A stretch of DNA of 64,000 nt from the NCBI GenBank assembly GCA_023213395.1, contig CM041465.1:29271741-29335740 (forward strand). The letters are read 5' to 3'. The position numbers were made by a program, and so were the translations under genes. This stretch comes from Cycas panzhihuaensis. Lineage: Eukaryota; Cycadophyta. Within the stretch, counting starts at the first letter, position 1. Every line of letters starts with the position of its first letter. The notes beneath the pieces are model-generated. The model was not told where the DNA came from. It was given only the letters and a program-made list of their open reading frames with translations, and searched no databases. Positions 41,003-53,399 of the stretch are shown piece by piece.

Positions 41003-41672
41003 ATGGTATCAGAGTAGGCTATTGAGTTCCCCTACTTGTGAGAGAATTAGGTCTCTAGGAAACTAAAGAAGTATTGGGTCAAGTTATTTGAAGAGGATCA
41101 AGATATTCATCAAGCATAAGTCTCAGACATAGCGTAGCCATCTATGTATGGATCAGAGTATGCATAGAGTATGAAATCATATAGAATTGTGTGAACATAA
41201 AAAATCAAATTCATTAGAATCATACAAAACTTACCTAGATTATAGATCGAGGTCTCCTCGATATTTTTTGCTTATAGACTAAAGTGATTTGAAGCCATCT
41301 TGAAGGAATTTTGGCTAGTTTTATAGGCACACAGATTTAGAGGTCTTCTTCCTCAAAATCTCTTAAAAATTTAACTTAAATATTGGGTATTAAGTACCTA
41401 AACCCTCTCTTGTTATACATCGAAGAGTTTGAGTGCCTTCTTGCTGAGATTTTCTCCTATTTTAATGGATTTTAAATCAGTTTTTTAAAAAACCTAAGGG
41501 AGCAGGTTTATGCATTTGTCCTATTATTTCTCTCAAATCTGAGGGAGTTTTTAAAACCAACACTAGACTTAGATACCCATTTTTAAGATCTATTAATCGA
41601 TAGTATGAAAATCCATACAGTTAGTCGTACAACCCTATTTTTCCTCTCAAAAATAAAATCATATGATTAATC

Positions 41673-42315
41673 ATGGCCTCCTCTATTGGATCATTACTTG
41701 AGGGTGATAAATTGACTAAAATAAATTTTAGTATTTGGAAATTTGAGATAGAGGGTCTCTTAAGAGCAAAGCATGCCTAGAAAATCACCACTAGTGATGA
41801 AAAATAGCCCTCTAATATAGTTGATTTGATGAATTAGAAAGAAAGGAACAATACTATTATGCTTGTGAGCAAACTTTCAATCTCTGATCCCCTACTAGTC
41901 TATGTGGATGGTCTTGAGAGTGCCCATGAAATTTGGAAAATAATGTCCTCCATGTTTAGTTGGCAAAATAAAGCTAGAATTGTTGCCCTTAGAGAGGAAC
42001 TCTACAAGCTAAGAATGAAAGAAGGCCAAACTATGTCTAACTTCACAGTCAAGTTGACCAACATCAAAACTGTTCTTCTTGTAGTTGGAGACAAAATAAT
42101 GAACATGAACTAATATATCTTGTGCTTAACAAGTTACCAAAATCATTTGATAATATGGTAAATATGTTGATAGGAGGAGGACAAACTACTATGATGACCT
42201 TTGATGTTATTATAGGTCACATGCTCAGTCAAGAGAAAGGAATCAAAGATACGAAGAAGACACAGAAGTTATTCAAATTCCTTGGAGAAGCACTTATTTT
42301 ACAAGTTATTAACTA
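41673..42315 (+). pseudogene. Copia Gag (element H), truncated
   Basis: Starts MASSIGSLLEGDKLTKINFS (compare MASGLISLPELEKL of element A). After three stops it runs open as LVSKLSISDPLLVYV, EIWKIMSSMFSWQNKARIVA and LREELYKLRMKEGQTMSNF (41859-42113). A frame change near 42115 leads to LNKLPKSFDNMVNMLIGG (42125-42180). This is the UBN2 Gag core. It lacks zinc knuckle and pol. Confidence 0.82.
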
Positions 42316-42360
42316 GTTTGCAAGAAGGAAAGAGCTATGAGATCATCAAACAATATATTT

Positions 42361-43365
42361 CTCTCTAAGTAATTCCTTACCAGCTTTCATTTCATCCACC
42401 ATATTGAGAAGGTAAGGCCAAACCCTTATTTTCTTTTAACTCTCACTTCTTTGCTTGTTTTTTCATACTCTTTTCTTTATTATAGCATATTTGGTAAGTA
42501 GAAATGTTGTCAAATTTGATTTAGAAGTAGTTGGTAGTAGCTTTTTTTATTTCTCCACCTTTTTGTGGATTCTCTTGATTCATTAGAAGGAATCATAGGT
42601 TGCAAACAACCATCATACAATTAGGTACTCTCTCTTAGCTTTTGGTTTGTCATTATTTACTTATTAAAAAATAAAAATAAACAAAAAAAAAGAAAATAAT
42701 AAATGAAAAGAAAGAAAAAGAGAATGCACTGATTCATTTTATTTGTAAAAAATGGAAGGGTAGACAAGGAAAGTAGCTTAGCTCATTCATTCACTCTTTG
42801 TTCCCCCTTTTTTCCCTTTTTGTCTCTCCTTTTAAAAAAAAATATAAGAAAAAGAAAAGAACGCTTTCTTTCTTTTGTTAGCCATTCTTTTACATTTTAA
42901 ATGCCTTGCAATGCATCCATTTTAGGAGTAGGAATTAGTGTGTATATATTATTTGTCACAAGACCTAAGATGTGAGGAGGGACTTCTTATTGCGAGTCCC
43001 AAATCTGTAAGGTAAAATTATAGCATTCTTTAAGGTGGATTATTCTCATAAGTACTAAACGACATATAGTTGCATTTTATTTTTTCCCATAGGTGACTAT
43101 AGGTTTAGTTTAGGGTACTAACTCACTCACTCTTCATATACACATTCACTCACTTACACCCTTAATTTAGTTTTCATATGAAACACCACCTATATAATTT
43201 TCTTGTAACCTATGTTTATGTAATAGATAGGTACTTAGAGTTGGAATTATGGGACCTACATATTTTCACTAAGACCATACACCCTAGGCTTATTGCATAG
43301 ACAATAAAGTGTTATTCCATCATTCCCAACCTTCCATAGCATTTTAATGTGCAACCTGTTACTAT
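42361..43365. other. Unassigned noncoding stretch in Tat1
   Basis: AT-rich with pyrimidine-rich segments (42420-42480 and 42780-42840) and an A-rich patch (42660-42740). It lies between truncated element H and the PMD-like gene of Tat1. The corresponding part of Tat2 (60002-60327) is about 0.7 kb shorter, so extra sequence is present here, but I recognise no element in it. Confidence 0.5.
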
Positions 43366-43369
43366 AATT

Positions 43370-44960
43370 AACAATCATAAAAACATAGGTTTGACTATGT
43401 TGGTCCTCATTATGATGATAAATGATAGGAAGAGAGATATCTTAAGGTATTATAGGCTTTTAAGGGTCATCACATTGAGACATTTTATCTTAAATTAGGC
43501 CTTTCTAATTGATATTATATCCTATTAGAACCACTAGTGATAGACATTCCACTCACCATTAGTTGGGATGTCATGATTACACCAAGGCCCATGACACAGA
43601 TGTTGTGAGTGCCTTGCATAGGACCATTACCCAAATTAGCACCCTTCCTACCATAAATGATGCCCACTAGGTGGAAATAATTTTCTTTTATAGTTGTGGG
43701 AATTGGGATAGGCATGATGACAATGTTAGAAGGATGATAAGTTTTAGGATCCCTCATCTCTAGAAGCTCATCACCTATGTGATCTTATTTAGGATTTTAT
43801 ATCATCAAAACTACCATAAGATCCCTAGTGGTTAGATAGAGGTGGTATAATAATATAGGGCTAGTAAGAGATTATATTAGGCCATGTTAATAGTGGCTAA
43901 TATTAGGATATAATTGAGCCAAATTAGGGTAATAATCCATGATGGATTTTCATACTACATCCTACTACAATATTAGTTCTTTGATAGATTAAAGGGAGTA
44001 GGCCTAAGAGTAAGCCCTTAGCCAATGACCAATGGGGACCTGGTAGTATATAGGTGGCCCAACTAATTTAAGAGCCTCAGAGCCCATAAACAAGTGAATA
44101 AGATAGTCTACATAACATCATTAGATTGGTCTAGTATTGATGATTATATATTAGACCTTTCTATAGGGATCTAATAAGACTCTGATGTTGATGGTCTTGA
44201 GCCAATAACCAATACTGTGGTTGGAGATGGAGAGGGTGAGCTAGTTAATGAGGGAGGAGCTAAGAGGGCAAGGATCCAACAATAATAGAGGGTAGGGAGG
44301 AGGGTCACAACAATGGTATGCTTCTTATCCTAACCCCTTCTTACTTTTATACCACATTTTATATCTTGAAAGTTTTGATCAATTAACTATTCATATTTCA
44401 TTATGGTTACTGATAATAGAGTTGACTTGATCACAAGTGGAGGATTTATACCTAATTTTTCTCAATAAGTACCCAATGGCTTACTCTTAATGGTGTATAT
44501 AGAGGGATATCCTCCCTATGATAGACACTAATAAGACTATAATTACTTGTCCTTATATAGTCATATTTTCTCCTTTGGTGAGGACCCTAGTAATATGGAA
44601 AATAGAGCAAGGCAAGCTATGAGCTTGCATTAGAGAACTAGAGGGTGGTCATGTTAAAGTAAGGATCCTAGTAGTTTTGCCTCTTTTTTAGGTAGTCCCT
44701 AGGGTAAAGACATATACCATGGTTTTATTGTCCCAGTTAATAAGGATGACATGAGAGATGGGGTAACTACAAACTCTGTATGATGAACTAGTAGACCAAT
44801 TAGTAGAAAGATTATCTAGGAATCAATCCTAGACTTATATGGCTACACCACAATGGAGACCCCAAGGAGAGGTAGATAGGTAGGGCCCTCCTAACATTTG
44901 AGAATTACATCACCAACAAAGAGCTTGGAGACTAGATGGAGAGAGTATCCATGAGAGGGG
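43370..44960 (+). pseudogene. PMD-like gene of Tat1, antisense to the element, decayed
   Basis: Plus-strand fragments follow the Tat2 PMD ORF in order: NHKNIGLTMLVLIMM, then DILRYYRLLRVIT and FLIDIISY (43370-43525). After a one-base frame shift comes DVMITPRPMTQML (43565-43610). An acidic region lies at about 44180-44270. A candidate intron occupies 44316-44419. A C-terminal piece with DELVDQLVERLSRNQS, then YMATPQWRPQGE (44785-44880), matches DQLVEQIATRSL in Tat2. The shared order shows this gene belonged to the element family and is not a chance ORF. It is not functional here. Confidence 0.7.
44316..44419 (+). other. Candidate intron in the Tat1 PMD-like gene
   Basis: GTATGCTTCTTATCCTAACC at the left aligns with GTGAGATTCTATCCTGACTC in Tat2 (61535). 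The right end TGATAATAG aligns with ATTTGGTAG (61654). The interior is AT-rich and stop-rich in both. GT and AG are at matching places. Confidence 0.5.
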
Positions 44961-45129
44961 CAATTAGACCATGGTTATATTTGTACTCATACTATATCAC
45001 TAATTTTAGGAGAAGAAAGATAGACATATAGGGTTTAGGGGGTATGTATTATATGGCCTATTGGATGATTGTACACCCTTGTATGGATACCAACGCCTTT
45101 AAGACACTATTGAACATACACATTTTTTA

Positions 45130-45130
<1 letters not shown>

Positions 45131-45166
<36 letters not shown>
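45131..45166. repeat. TA dinucleotide microsatellite
   Basis: About 18 uninterrupted TA units in the Tat1 3' region, between the PMD-like gene and the integrase. Confidence 0.95.
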
Positions 45167-45169
<3 letters not shown>

Positions 45170-46170
45170 GTTTACTCAATCTCCTATGCTTTGATTCACT
45201 CCTATATATTTAGCTTTGTAGACATGTTAATCATGTCATACTCATGTTTGAGCTATAATCAACTTTATACATACTTGCTTAACTTATCTTCTAGATGGAA
45301 TCTTGGTACAAACATAATAACCATAAAATCATTTGATAACTCAAAAATTATTTATGGAACATGACAAACATAATCAATAAGTGATAGTTTATACTCTTAT
45401 TAGAGTCTATGTACTATTTTATACTCATGGAGGAGTCATGTGCCTATGTGGTGGCTGTCCAAGGGGAAAAATGACTCTTGATGAAACATTTTGGTGCCAT
45501 GATAGGATAGGCAACTGTCATGCAATAATAGGCATGAAATCTGCAAGGACCATGTAGTTTATACTCTTCTCAAAGTGGATTAATAATTTAAACTCTCAGT
45601 AAGACCTAAGGCACCCTAATGGACATGAGCCTTGGGGGTGACTAATGGGTACAAAAGTAGGAAACTTCTTGACCATGTTTGAACTCATTTTAGAGTAGGG
45701 TGAAAAAGAGGAAAGGTCTATATAAATAACAAAGAAGGAAAAAGTTTCTTTTCTTGCTTTTTTTTTTATTGTATAGGTTTTTTTTTTTTTTCTAAGAAAT
45801 AATATTTACAATTGATAGTTTATACTCATGATGGAGTAGAGTCCAATTTATACTCATGGAGGAGTATAAAATAACCCCATGAGGGTTGCCTAAGGGGGGA
45901 GGAAGTGCTACTCTTAATGGAGTAATAGGTTCCATGATAGACAAAGAGTAATAACATGTCATGATAAGCATGCAACATCATAGGAATATAATAGTTTAGG
46001 CTATTATTAGAGAGATAGTGCCCTTAGTGAGGATAGTATCAACTATAAAAATTCATCAGAAATTACAAATTGATAGCCTTCTCAAACTTGAGACTCTCTA
46101 GTATGGCAATGTGATACATACTATTTGCTAGATTTAAAGCATGACAAAGGGTCCAACATACTTTAGGCCA
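45170..46170. other. Noncoding spacer of Tat1 with repeated motif
   Basis: Contains at least five copies of AGTTTATACTC or close variants (45387, 45412, 45557, 45810, 45838), often followed by GGAGTA/GAGT words. The corresponding Tat2 spacer (62250-63088) has a single AGTTTAGGCTC (63027). No coding signal. Confidence 0.6.
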
Positions 46171-46175
46171 GACCT

Positions 46176-47165
46176 TTAGAGACACTTGTGAAGGTATTCG
46201 ATCTTTAGGTCCTTATCCTTAGGGGAAAATTTCCTAGGCCATAGATGCTTATCAGGGGCCCTTTGAGCTTTGGTTTTCGATGTAAGGTTCATTTGATAAA
46301 CTATAAGGTATTTTTCATCTAAAGATTTTAAGTTAAGAAGGCATGTTTGGTGATGCCATTCCTCATCAATAAAACCTCTCAAAGGCACCCTTAGAGATGG
46401 TATCTCTATTTTGAGTGGAAGGATGGCTTCTAACCTATGAACAAGGGAGAAGGGTGTCATTCCTATGGTGGTCGAGATGGATGTATGATAATCTGATAAG
46501 GTAAAATACAATTATAAGTGCCAATCCTATTAAGAGTTGGCAATTATTTTCTTTAAAATTAGAATTAGGGTATTGTTGAATGCCTCATTTTACTCATTTA
46601 CCTAAGGGTAGTAAGGCAACAAGGTCTAGTGAGATATATGAAAATTTTTACATAATTCATTGATTTCCTTGTTATAAATAGGGTCCTATTATTTGTGATC
46701 AATATATTAAGGGCTCTAAAGTAGTAAATGATGTGCTCGGAGACGAATATGGTGATTATTTTTTCCATGGTTGATAAAAGGAGAATAACTTCTATCCACC
46801 TTATAAAATACACTGTTATTATTATAATGAACTTATATTGGGTAGAAGATGGGGGTGTGATAGCCCTAATTAGATCAAGGCCCTCTTAGAAGAAAGGCCA
46901 AGGTGAAATAAAATAATGTAGGCCTCAAAAAGCTAGTGCATAACATTGGAGTGTCCCTAATACTTTCTATATTTCTGTCTATAGATATGGGCATCTTTGA
47001 ATAGTATGGGCTAGAAGAAACCAATTCATAGGATCCTTTAAGCCATGGATTGCCCCCAAAAATGGCCACTATAGATGTTCGCATGATATTCATAAAGAAC
47101 TTGGCTAGTATCTTTAAGATTGATACATTTGAGGAGGACTCTGTTAAATGACCTTTATATAACAT
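46176..47165 (-). pseudogene. Tat-type Gypsy integrase (Tat1), decayed
   Basis: Reading leftwards on the minus strand: an N-terminal stretch with degraded zinc-finger region (47165-46875). The core follows with CFIRWVEVIPLS-like sequence (46813-46760), ILITNNRTLF where a catalytic Asp is expected (Asn here), and TTIGMTPFSLVHRLEAILPL with IEIPSLRVPLRGFIDEE (46480-46360). These last blocks are typical of the Tat branch integrase C-terminus and match Tat2 at 63500-63400. No earlier pol domains remain. Confidence 0.82.
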
Positions 47166-47394
47166 GTCTTGGATAACATAATATTAGTGGGTTATATCCC
47201 TAATATACTAATCTAACTTTATCACTTGTACTCTTAGGGTAAGTTTAGAAAATATATAGTACACAATGTCACCATACCACTAGTCATCTATTAGCCTTTA
47301 ACCCTTTATTTGATCTAAAATGAAAATAGTTTCATTAATCAATGAATCATTAATAATTATATTTAAGGGATTTTATAACATAAATCCATCTTCT

Positions 47395-50195
47395 TAAACA
47401 GAAGGAAGCACTGGCATGTGGAAACTATCAAAGGGTTAAGTGTTGATTTTAACTATTAACTTTTATATGTAGGTTACTAAGCCCTCCAATGATATATAAG
47501 GTCATTATGGCTATGAATAAGATTGTTGAAGAGAGACCCTATTTTATCTATTTAAGTGTAAGAGATTACTTATAAAGGATTATTGATCATTATATCCTCT
47601 CTTAAGAGAAAGAACTTTAGCACTCTTTTGGTACTCATTTGTGTCTATTGCATGAGCTATTCTATAATATTAACCTCCAAAGTTAATAAAAGTACTCTAT
47701 TTATTCTCTTAACTCTTCTTTTTATTAGATTCATAAGGATAATCTTAGGTAGATGTGTTGTAAGTGGTATTAAAGCAAGGTTCAACAACCTTGTAGAGGT
47801 ATTTAGGAGATGGAAAAGGGGGAAACTTTTATTTCCTCTAGTGATACTTAAACCTTTCTCCTATAATACTTTCTTTTAGTTTTAGTTTTAATCATTTCAA
47901 TTTTAGTTCAAGGGTAGATTACACTACTTAGTAGCTATTCCTTTTATTCCCTTAGTTTCTTTTCTTAAGTAAATAACTCTATTTGGTAGTTACTTACCTT
48001 AGATAGGTAAAGAACCTATGATAAGGGTCTATAATATCATAAGGAGATATCATTCTAGGCTAAGCATATTATGGATTTTCTACCCTTGCATTAAGGATTT
48101 TAGTTAAGTCTGTTAAACTAAGCCTTAGATAGAAATCAACTATGGAATTAAGCCTCCATATACCCATGGGTATATTAGAGAAAATGAGTATATTGAATAA
48201 CTACTAAATATCTATCACTAGAAGTGTGAACCTATAAGGAAAATGCCATAACTTTCTTAATATTTATTAGAATTAGAAATGACCTGGATAATTGAACTCA
48301 TTACAATAAAAAAAAAATATGTCCATGACCAAAAAATTTATAGTTGAAATTCATAAATCATATTTTGATTAATATATTATACTAATCAATTTGTATTAGG
48401 TCAATTTTTATAGTCAATTTTTGGGCATAGAAACACCTAGGTCATTAGCGGGCCCTGCCACAAAAATTTCACCTATATAACTCACCTATCTTATTTCAAC
48501 AAGTTTTTCACACGTGTAAGTGTACCAGGACTTTGTTCCCTAAATTTTGGGGTCCATATACTATAGACACCCCAAAAGTATCCTTCCTCCCCTTTATCTC
48601 ATCATTTATTAAGGCATTTCCTATTTCTTAAAACCTATTCTTTCCTACTATTTGTCATTTCATGCATTTTTCCTTTGTTCTACTAAGTCTCACTCCTTTA
48701 AAGACCATTCTATATTTTTGATGATATGTTCACAAGAAGAATGAATCACTTCATTAGAGACTGAGCTTGAAGCTTTCTAATAAAAGATAAAGGTTGAGTT
48801 AGCTGACCTCCCTTCTAAGGTAGATTTAGCTAACCTCCCTTTAAAAGCTAATTTCTCAATCCTATTCATCCAAATGATGTAATATAATTCCAACAACATA
48901 GGAACATCAAATATGATGGCTAAATCTCCTCCTTATTACCCTCCATAAGGAAGAAACGCACCCTAGGGAGGCCATCCACCAAGGTAATAATTACTCCACC
49001 ATGAAATCAACATCCTAAAATTTGATCCTAATTTAAATAAAGAATGCACTTATAACTGGATAAGTAAATTGGAATCTTACTTCATTCTTAGCCCAATGAT
49101 TGAAAAATATCAATTACTATATGCCTCTATACACATGGATAGAAGAGCTTATCACTAGTTCAATTGGTAGAAAAAAGAATACCCTTTAAATTAGATGTGG
49201 TCATACTTCATAAATTATTTCTTTGAGTAGTATGAGGACACTTGGAGTCGGTTATTTTTCACTTAGTTGACATGGCTTAAACAAACATCAGTAGTAGAGG
49301 TCTTTATAAATGAATTCCAAGGATTATATAACCAGTCCTTATGAAGCCAAAGTTTGGATAAAGTAACCTTAATAAACATTTATATGGTAGGTCTCCAAGA
49401 CTATAGATGCACCTCAAGACATTTTCTATAAACTCTCTCAAGGAAGCTATCAAAATAGATAGAGTGGTAAAGGTAGAATTCATGGCCGAAAGACTATTAC
49501 CCACTTGATAGGATAACCCATGGTTCTTATGAGCCTATGATATAGACTTTTAATGGCCTCAACCCTAATTTTATAACATAATTTGACCACATATAGATTT
49601 CCAACATCCTTGACCTCAACTTGTTGATGTACCTTGCCCTATAGTAGATAAAGAAGTAGGAGAACCCTCACTAAAAATAGTCAAAATCTCATAAGTAGAA
49701 TTACAACATTAAATAGAGGTTGACCTCTATGTTTAGTGCTTAAAAAAGTGGACTATCAGGCATGGTCATATTTTTAAATTGAGGCATATGTTATTTTCTA
49801 TTGACCCCATCATATCCCTAATGAACACTTAGATTTGATTTAGAGTGATCTAAGAGGATCTATTATATCTCTACAGGAAGTAGAAAATGCTAAGCATTGG
49901 TACAACTAAACGAAACAAGGTTAAATTGTGTCAAACTAATATGAAATTTTATGGAAAAGAGGAATATACATTCCACTACATGTGTGTAAAAGTTAGGGTT
50001 CAGAAAATATCATTTGATTAGATGGAAAGCCTTGTTTTGTAGAAAATAACTCCCACAACCAACATAAAAATAACAAATACATACTATTTTTAAATCAATG
50101 AAAATAGGGGCAAATGATATCTAATTGAGCTAAAATTTTGAGGAAATAAAGGGAACATATATACCTATAAGTTTACTAAATTTAAGATTAATTAG
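47395..50195 (+). mobile_element. Element F2: second chromovirus-type Gypsy copy, 5' part
   Basis: A 5' LTR (about 47395-47762) is followed after 2 bases by primer site TGGTATTAAAGC (47765-47776). A leader homologous to F1 and a Gag region at 49035-49560 come next. Readable sequence fades after about 50000, and element G starts near 50200. The LTR is shorter than the F0/F1 copy, which holds extra sequence in its middle. The sequence from 47171 to 47395 is AT-rich and unassigned. Confidence 0.68.
49035..49560 (+). pseudogene. Gypsy Gag (F2), decayed
   Basis: One frame reads FDPNLNKECTYNWISKLESY, FILSPMIEKYQLLYASIHMD, YEDTWSRLFFT, then VVEVFINEFQGLYNQSL. This is a retrotransposon Gag core (about 150 residues) with stops at several expected Gln/Trp. 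A possible degraded zinc-knuckle region lies near 49730-49780. It resembles F1 Gag at 32190-32450. Confidence 0.72.
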
Positions 50196-50199
50196 AGTT

Positions 50200-50808
50200 T
50201 GTTAGCCCTAAGTAATAAGCTAAAACATTTTATAATTGCATGAATGCCACTTAGATAACATGCATTTTGGTTGTTGATGATTGGACTTGAATGAATGCCA
50301 CTTGGAAAACATATATTTTGGTTTTCCTTCTATAAATTAAGCCCTATTAAGCTCATTTTCAATGTTGAAGATTTGGATCTTATGTATGAGAGACACTTGA
50401 CTTGGGAATAACATTAAGACAACACTTGGAAGGTGTTGGACACCATAGAGGAGGAAAATTTCAGCACTTCAAGCATCTATTTTGGAGAGTGGGAGCTTCA
50501 TTAAAGGAGTCTTGGGAAGGTAGAGGCCCATTGTGGTATTATTGTATCATTTATTCATTGTAACTTGTCTATTATTTGCTAGTTATTTTTTTCCACCATT
50601 AAATAGAACATTTTCTAACCTAATAAAAGTATTATTCTTCTTACATTAAAGTAATGGCAAGTATACATGAGTTGGTGTAGAGTATCCTTTTATGGGCTCA
50701 CTTTTTTATTGATGTTATTAGAAAATTTACATTAACACCCTAGGATCTTAATGAAAAAGATTGGTAATTAATTTCTTCACCAATCGCACTTCACTTTGGG
50801 ATCATATT
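50200..50808 (+). repeat. Probable 5' LTR of element G
   Basis: The end is set by the primer site. The start at TGTTAGCCC is a guess from the TG rule, because no partner LTR is in the window. It contains a TATA-like CTATAAATTA at about 50331 and a 51-bp-spaced direct repeat of ATGAATGCCACTT...ATTTTGGTT (50240 and 50291). Confidence 0.5.
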
Positions 50809-50810
50809 TT

Positions 50811-50822
50811 TGGTATCAGAGC
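50811..50822 (+). promoter_or_regulatory. Primer binding site of element G
   Basis: TGGTATCAGAGC, a perfect 12-base match to the initiator-Met-tRNA primer site. Confidence 0.9.
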
Positions 50823-50938
50823 ATGTGATCTTTATTGTAGGGACTTGAATGATACAAATAAGGAAAGGATACCAAGAGAAATGAGAAGTTTTTCTTGTCT
50901 TATAATCACCAAGAAGACAAATAAAGAAACCAAGCACC

Positions 50939-51967
50939 ATGGTTGAAAAAGAAAATGGAGAAATCATATTTGAAAAGCCTGAGAAGAATGTAGAAGTTTT
51001 GATGAAAATGATAACCCAACTTCTACCTCTAGTCAAGGGCAAAGGCAAAGAGAAGGAAGTTGAAGGAGGATCTATGAATGACCATAACCATGAAGAAGAA
51101 GAGGAGGAGACCTTAAAGAACTCATTTGAAGAAAGCAAGGGAACTTAATCTCATAAACCCTTTAAGGTGGAGGCAAAGTTGGACATTCCAACTTATGATG
51201 GAGAGGTAAATGCTGAAAAGTATTGGTTAGATTAACTTGAAACCCGCTTCACAATTTATACTTATAATAATGCTCAAAAGCTTTCATTAACTAGGCTCAA
51301 GTTGTGAAAACATGTATTGACATAGTGGAATACATATTTGAAGACTCATAATGTATCTTCTTTTTCTTAGATGGATTTTAAGAAAGTAATAAAGAAGCAA
51401 CACTACCCCATACGTCATGAGGAAGACTAATGGATCACTTAGCAATATTTACACCAAGGGAGAGGTGTATGTGTCAAAGATTATACTTCTTTATTTTTGA
51501 AGCATGGGATGTTACTTAGTATTAATATGGATGAACATAACACTCTTATGAAATTCATTGGAGGATTACATGATTACATAAGGAAGGAACTAAGGCTTTT
51601 AAAGGTTTAATCCATTGGAGAAACAAGTAAAATGGCTATTTCAATAGAAAGTAAAAGCAAGAAACCTACATTCATATCTAAAGATTCTACTTTTACTTCT
51701 AATAATCATAAAACATATTCTAAATTACACTCATTTAAAAGGCAAGAAGGAAAGAAGAAAAAAATTAATTTTTTTCAAAGTTCTAACTATTGTGAGCATT
51801 ATGGTATTAGTGGTCATGTTATAGTAAAGTGTTGGAAGTTGCATCTAGAGATAAAGACAAAGCATATTAAGAACATGGAAACAAGAAAGAAGGAAAAGGG
51901 AAATCATTACTTTCTAAGGTGGAGCTTCAAAGTGAAGGAGAAGAAGAGAAGGTTACTCTACTTATAA
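50939..51967 (+). pseudogene. Gypsy Gag (element G), decayed
   Basis: The ATG at 50939 opens a Glu/Lys-rich N-terminus (MVEKENGEIIFEKPEKNVEV). After a TAA at 51146 the same frame continues with FKVEAKLDIPTYDGEVNAEK, the Gag core start, and FIGGLHDYIRKELRL at about 51555. The open stretch 51632-51967 holds a basic linker and one zinc knuckle, CEHYGISGHVIVKCWKLH, with Tyr replacing the second Cys. Most breaks are stops and not frameshifts. Confidence 0.8.
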
Positions 51968-52524
51968 ATCATGGAGATGATGCTACAAGGGAAGAATTAT
52001 TTCACTTAAAGCTTCAAGTAGGAAATAATGCTATTGGTGCCATTATAGATATGAGAAGCCAAAAGAATTTGATCTCAAAAAATTTAGTGAAGAGCCTTGG
52101 GTTGGTAACTACTCCTCACCCTCACCCATATCCTCTTGGTTGGATCCATAAAGATGTGGAAATGTAAATATCAAAGCAATGTACACTTAAAATTTCCATC
52201 ACTAATGCTTTTGTTGATGAAGTAATATATGATGTGGTACCATTAGATATGTGCCATGATATACCTGGGAGTCCCTACTTGTGGGATCGAGATATACTCT
52301 TCTATCAAAGGGAGAGAAAATACCAGTTGATGAAGGATAAAAAAGGCTTCATAATAAAGGCTATAAATAAGCACTTAGATAAGATGACATCAATTTCAAC
52401 CACTCAAGCAAAAAAAATGACCAATGCATGTAGAAAACTTATCATCTTAATGGTAAGAAGCAAAGAAGAGGTAAGAGATGAAGGAAGCCCTTCTACTCAC
52501 ACTCTTCTTGTATCACCTAAATAA
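51919..52524 (+). pseudogene. Gypsy aspartic protease region (element G)
   Basis: In a different frame from Gag: LKLQVGNNAIGAIIDMRSQK (52003-52062), where D-S/T-G is expected, so the catalytic Gly is Arg. Then NLISKNLVKSLGLVTTP, VPLDMCHDIPGSPYLWDRDI and LFYQRERKYQLMKDKKG, a linker typical of plant Gypsy pol before RT. One TAA interrupts at 52165. The protease would have cut Gag-Pol; with the changed active site it could not. Confidence 0.8.
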
Positions 52525-52659
52525 ATGTAATAAATTTAGGAGTTGAAGACAAGGTATGGCATTCTATTTTAGCATGTTAATAGGTTACCACTAAAGAGAA
52601 ATATAGAGCATAAAATCACTCTTATGGAGATGCACCACTACCTAATGTTGCTTTGTATA

Positions 52660-53395
52660 GGCACTCTATTGTAGAGAATAATGAGATAAGGAGGCAAGTT
52701 GAGGAGTTCCTTGATTAAGGGGTTATAAGACCTTCATGTTTACCTTATGGGTCACTAATTGTCTTAGTGCCTAAGAAGGATGGGGGATGGAGAATGTGTA
52801 TATACTTTTATGCTTTGAATAAAATCATAATTAAAAATCGCTACCTCTTGCCTTATATAGATTATTTGCTTGATCAAATTTAGCATGCTTGTTATTTTAC
52901 TAAGTTAGATTTGAAAAGTGGTTATCACCAAGTTAGGGTCAAAGAGGAGGACACATGGAAGACAACCTTCAAAATAAAGCAAGGACTATTTCAATAGATG
53001 GTTATACCTTTCAGATTGTGTAATACTCTTACAACATTCATGAGGCTAATGAATGAAGTGTTAAGGCCTTACTTAGATAATTTTATTGTCATCTATCTTG
53101 ATGACATTTTAATTTTTAGCAATACATGAGAAGAACATTTATAGCACATAGAAGAAGTCCTAAAGACTTTGGCTAAGCATCATTTGAACCTTAATATGAA
53201 GAAATGTAAATTTGGTAAGGAGAACTTAGTTTTCTTGGGGTTTGTTATTAGAGGAGGAAAGTTGAGAATTGACCCACTCAAAACTCAAGACATCCTTAAA
53301 TTGCCTAGACTAATAAACACAACACAGGTGAGAAGTTTTTTAGGAGCTTGTCAATACTTGAGAGAGTTTATTCTTTATTTCTCATAAGTTGTAGC
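52660..53395 (+). pseudogene. Gypsy reverse transcriptase (element G)
   Basis: Ordered RT blocks in one frame: [70 protein letters not shown] and the catalytic YLDD at 53094-53105 (FIVIYLDDILIFS). CKFGKENLVFLGFVIRGG and VRSFLGACQYLREFI follow. The three catalytic Asp are retained. Stops occur at about six sites, mostly where Gln or Trp is expected. Confidence 0.9.
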
Positions 53396-53399
53396 ACCT

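Larger units (their letters stand above)
40797..42360 (+). mobile_element. Element H: truncated Copia element inserted in Tat1
   Basis: A 5' LTR (40797-41002) ends TTTTAACA. It is followed by primer site TGGTATCAGAGT (41004-41015), a 0.65-kb leader and a Copia Gag (41673-42315). Everything after Gag is missing and no 3' LTR was found. LTR length and start (GGTAATGTTTTGTCTAG) resemble element A, so they probably belong to related families. Confidence 0.75.
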
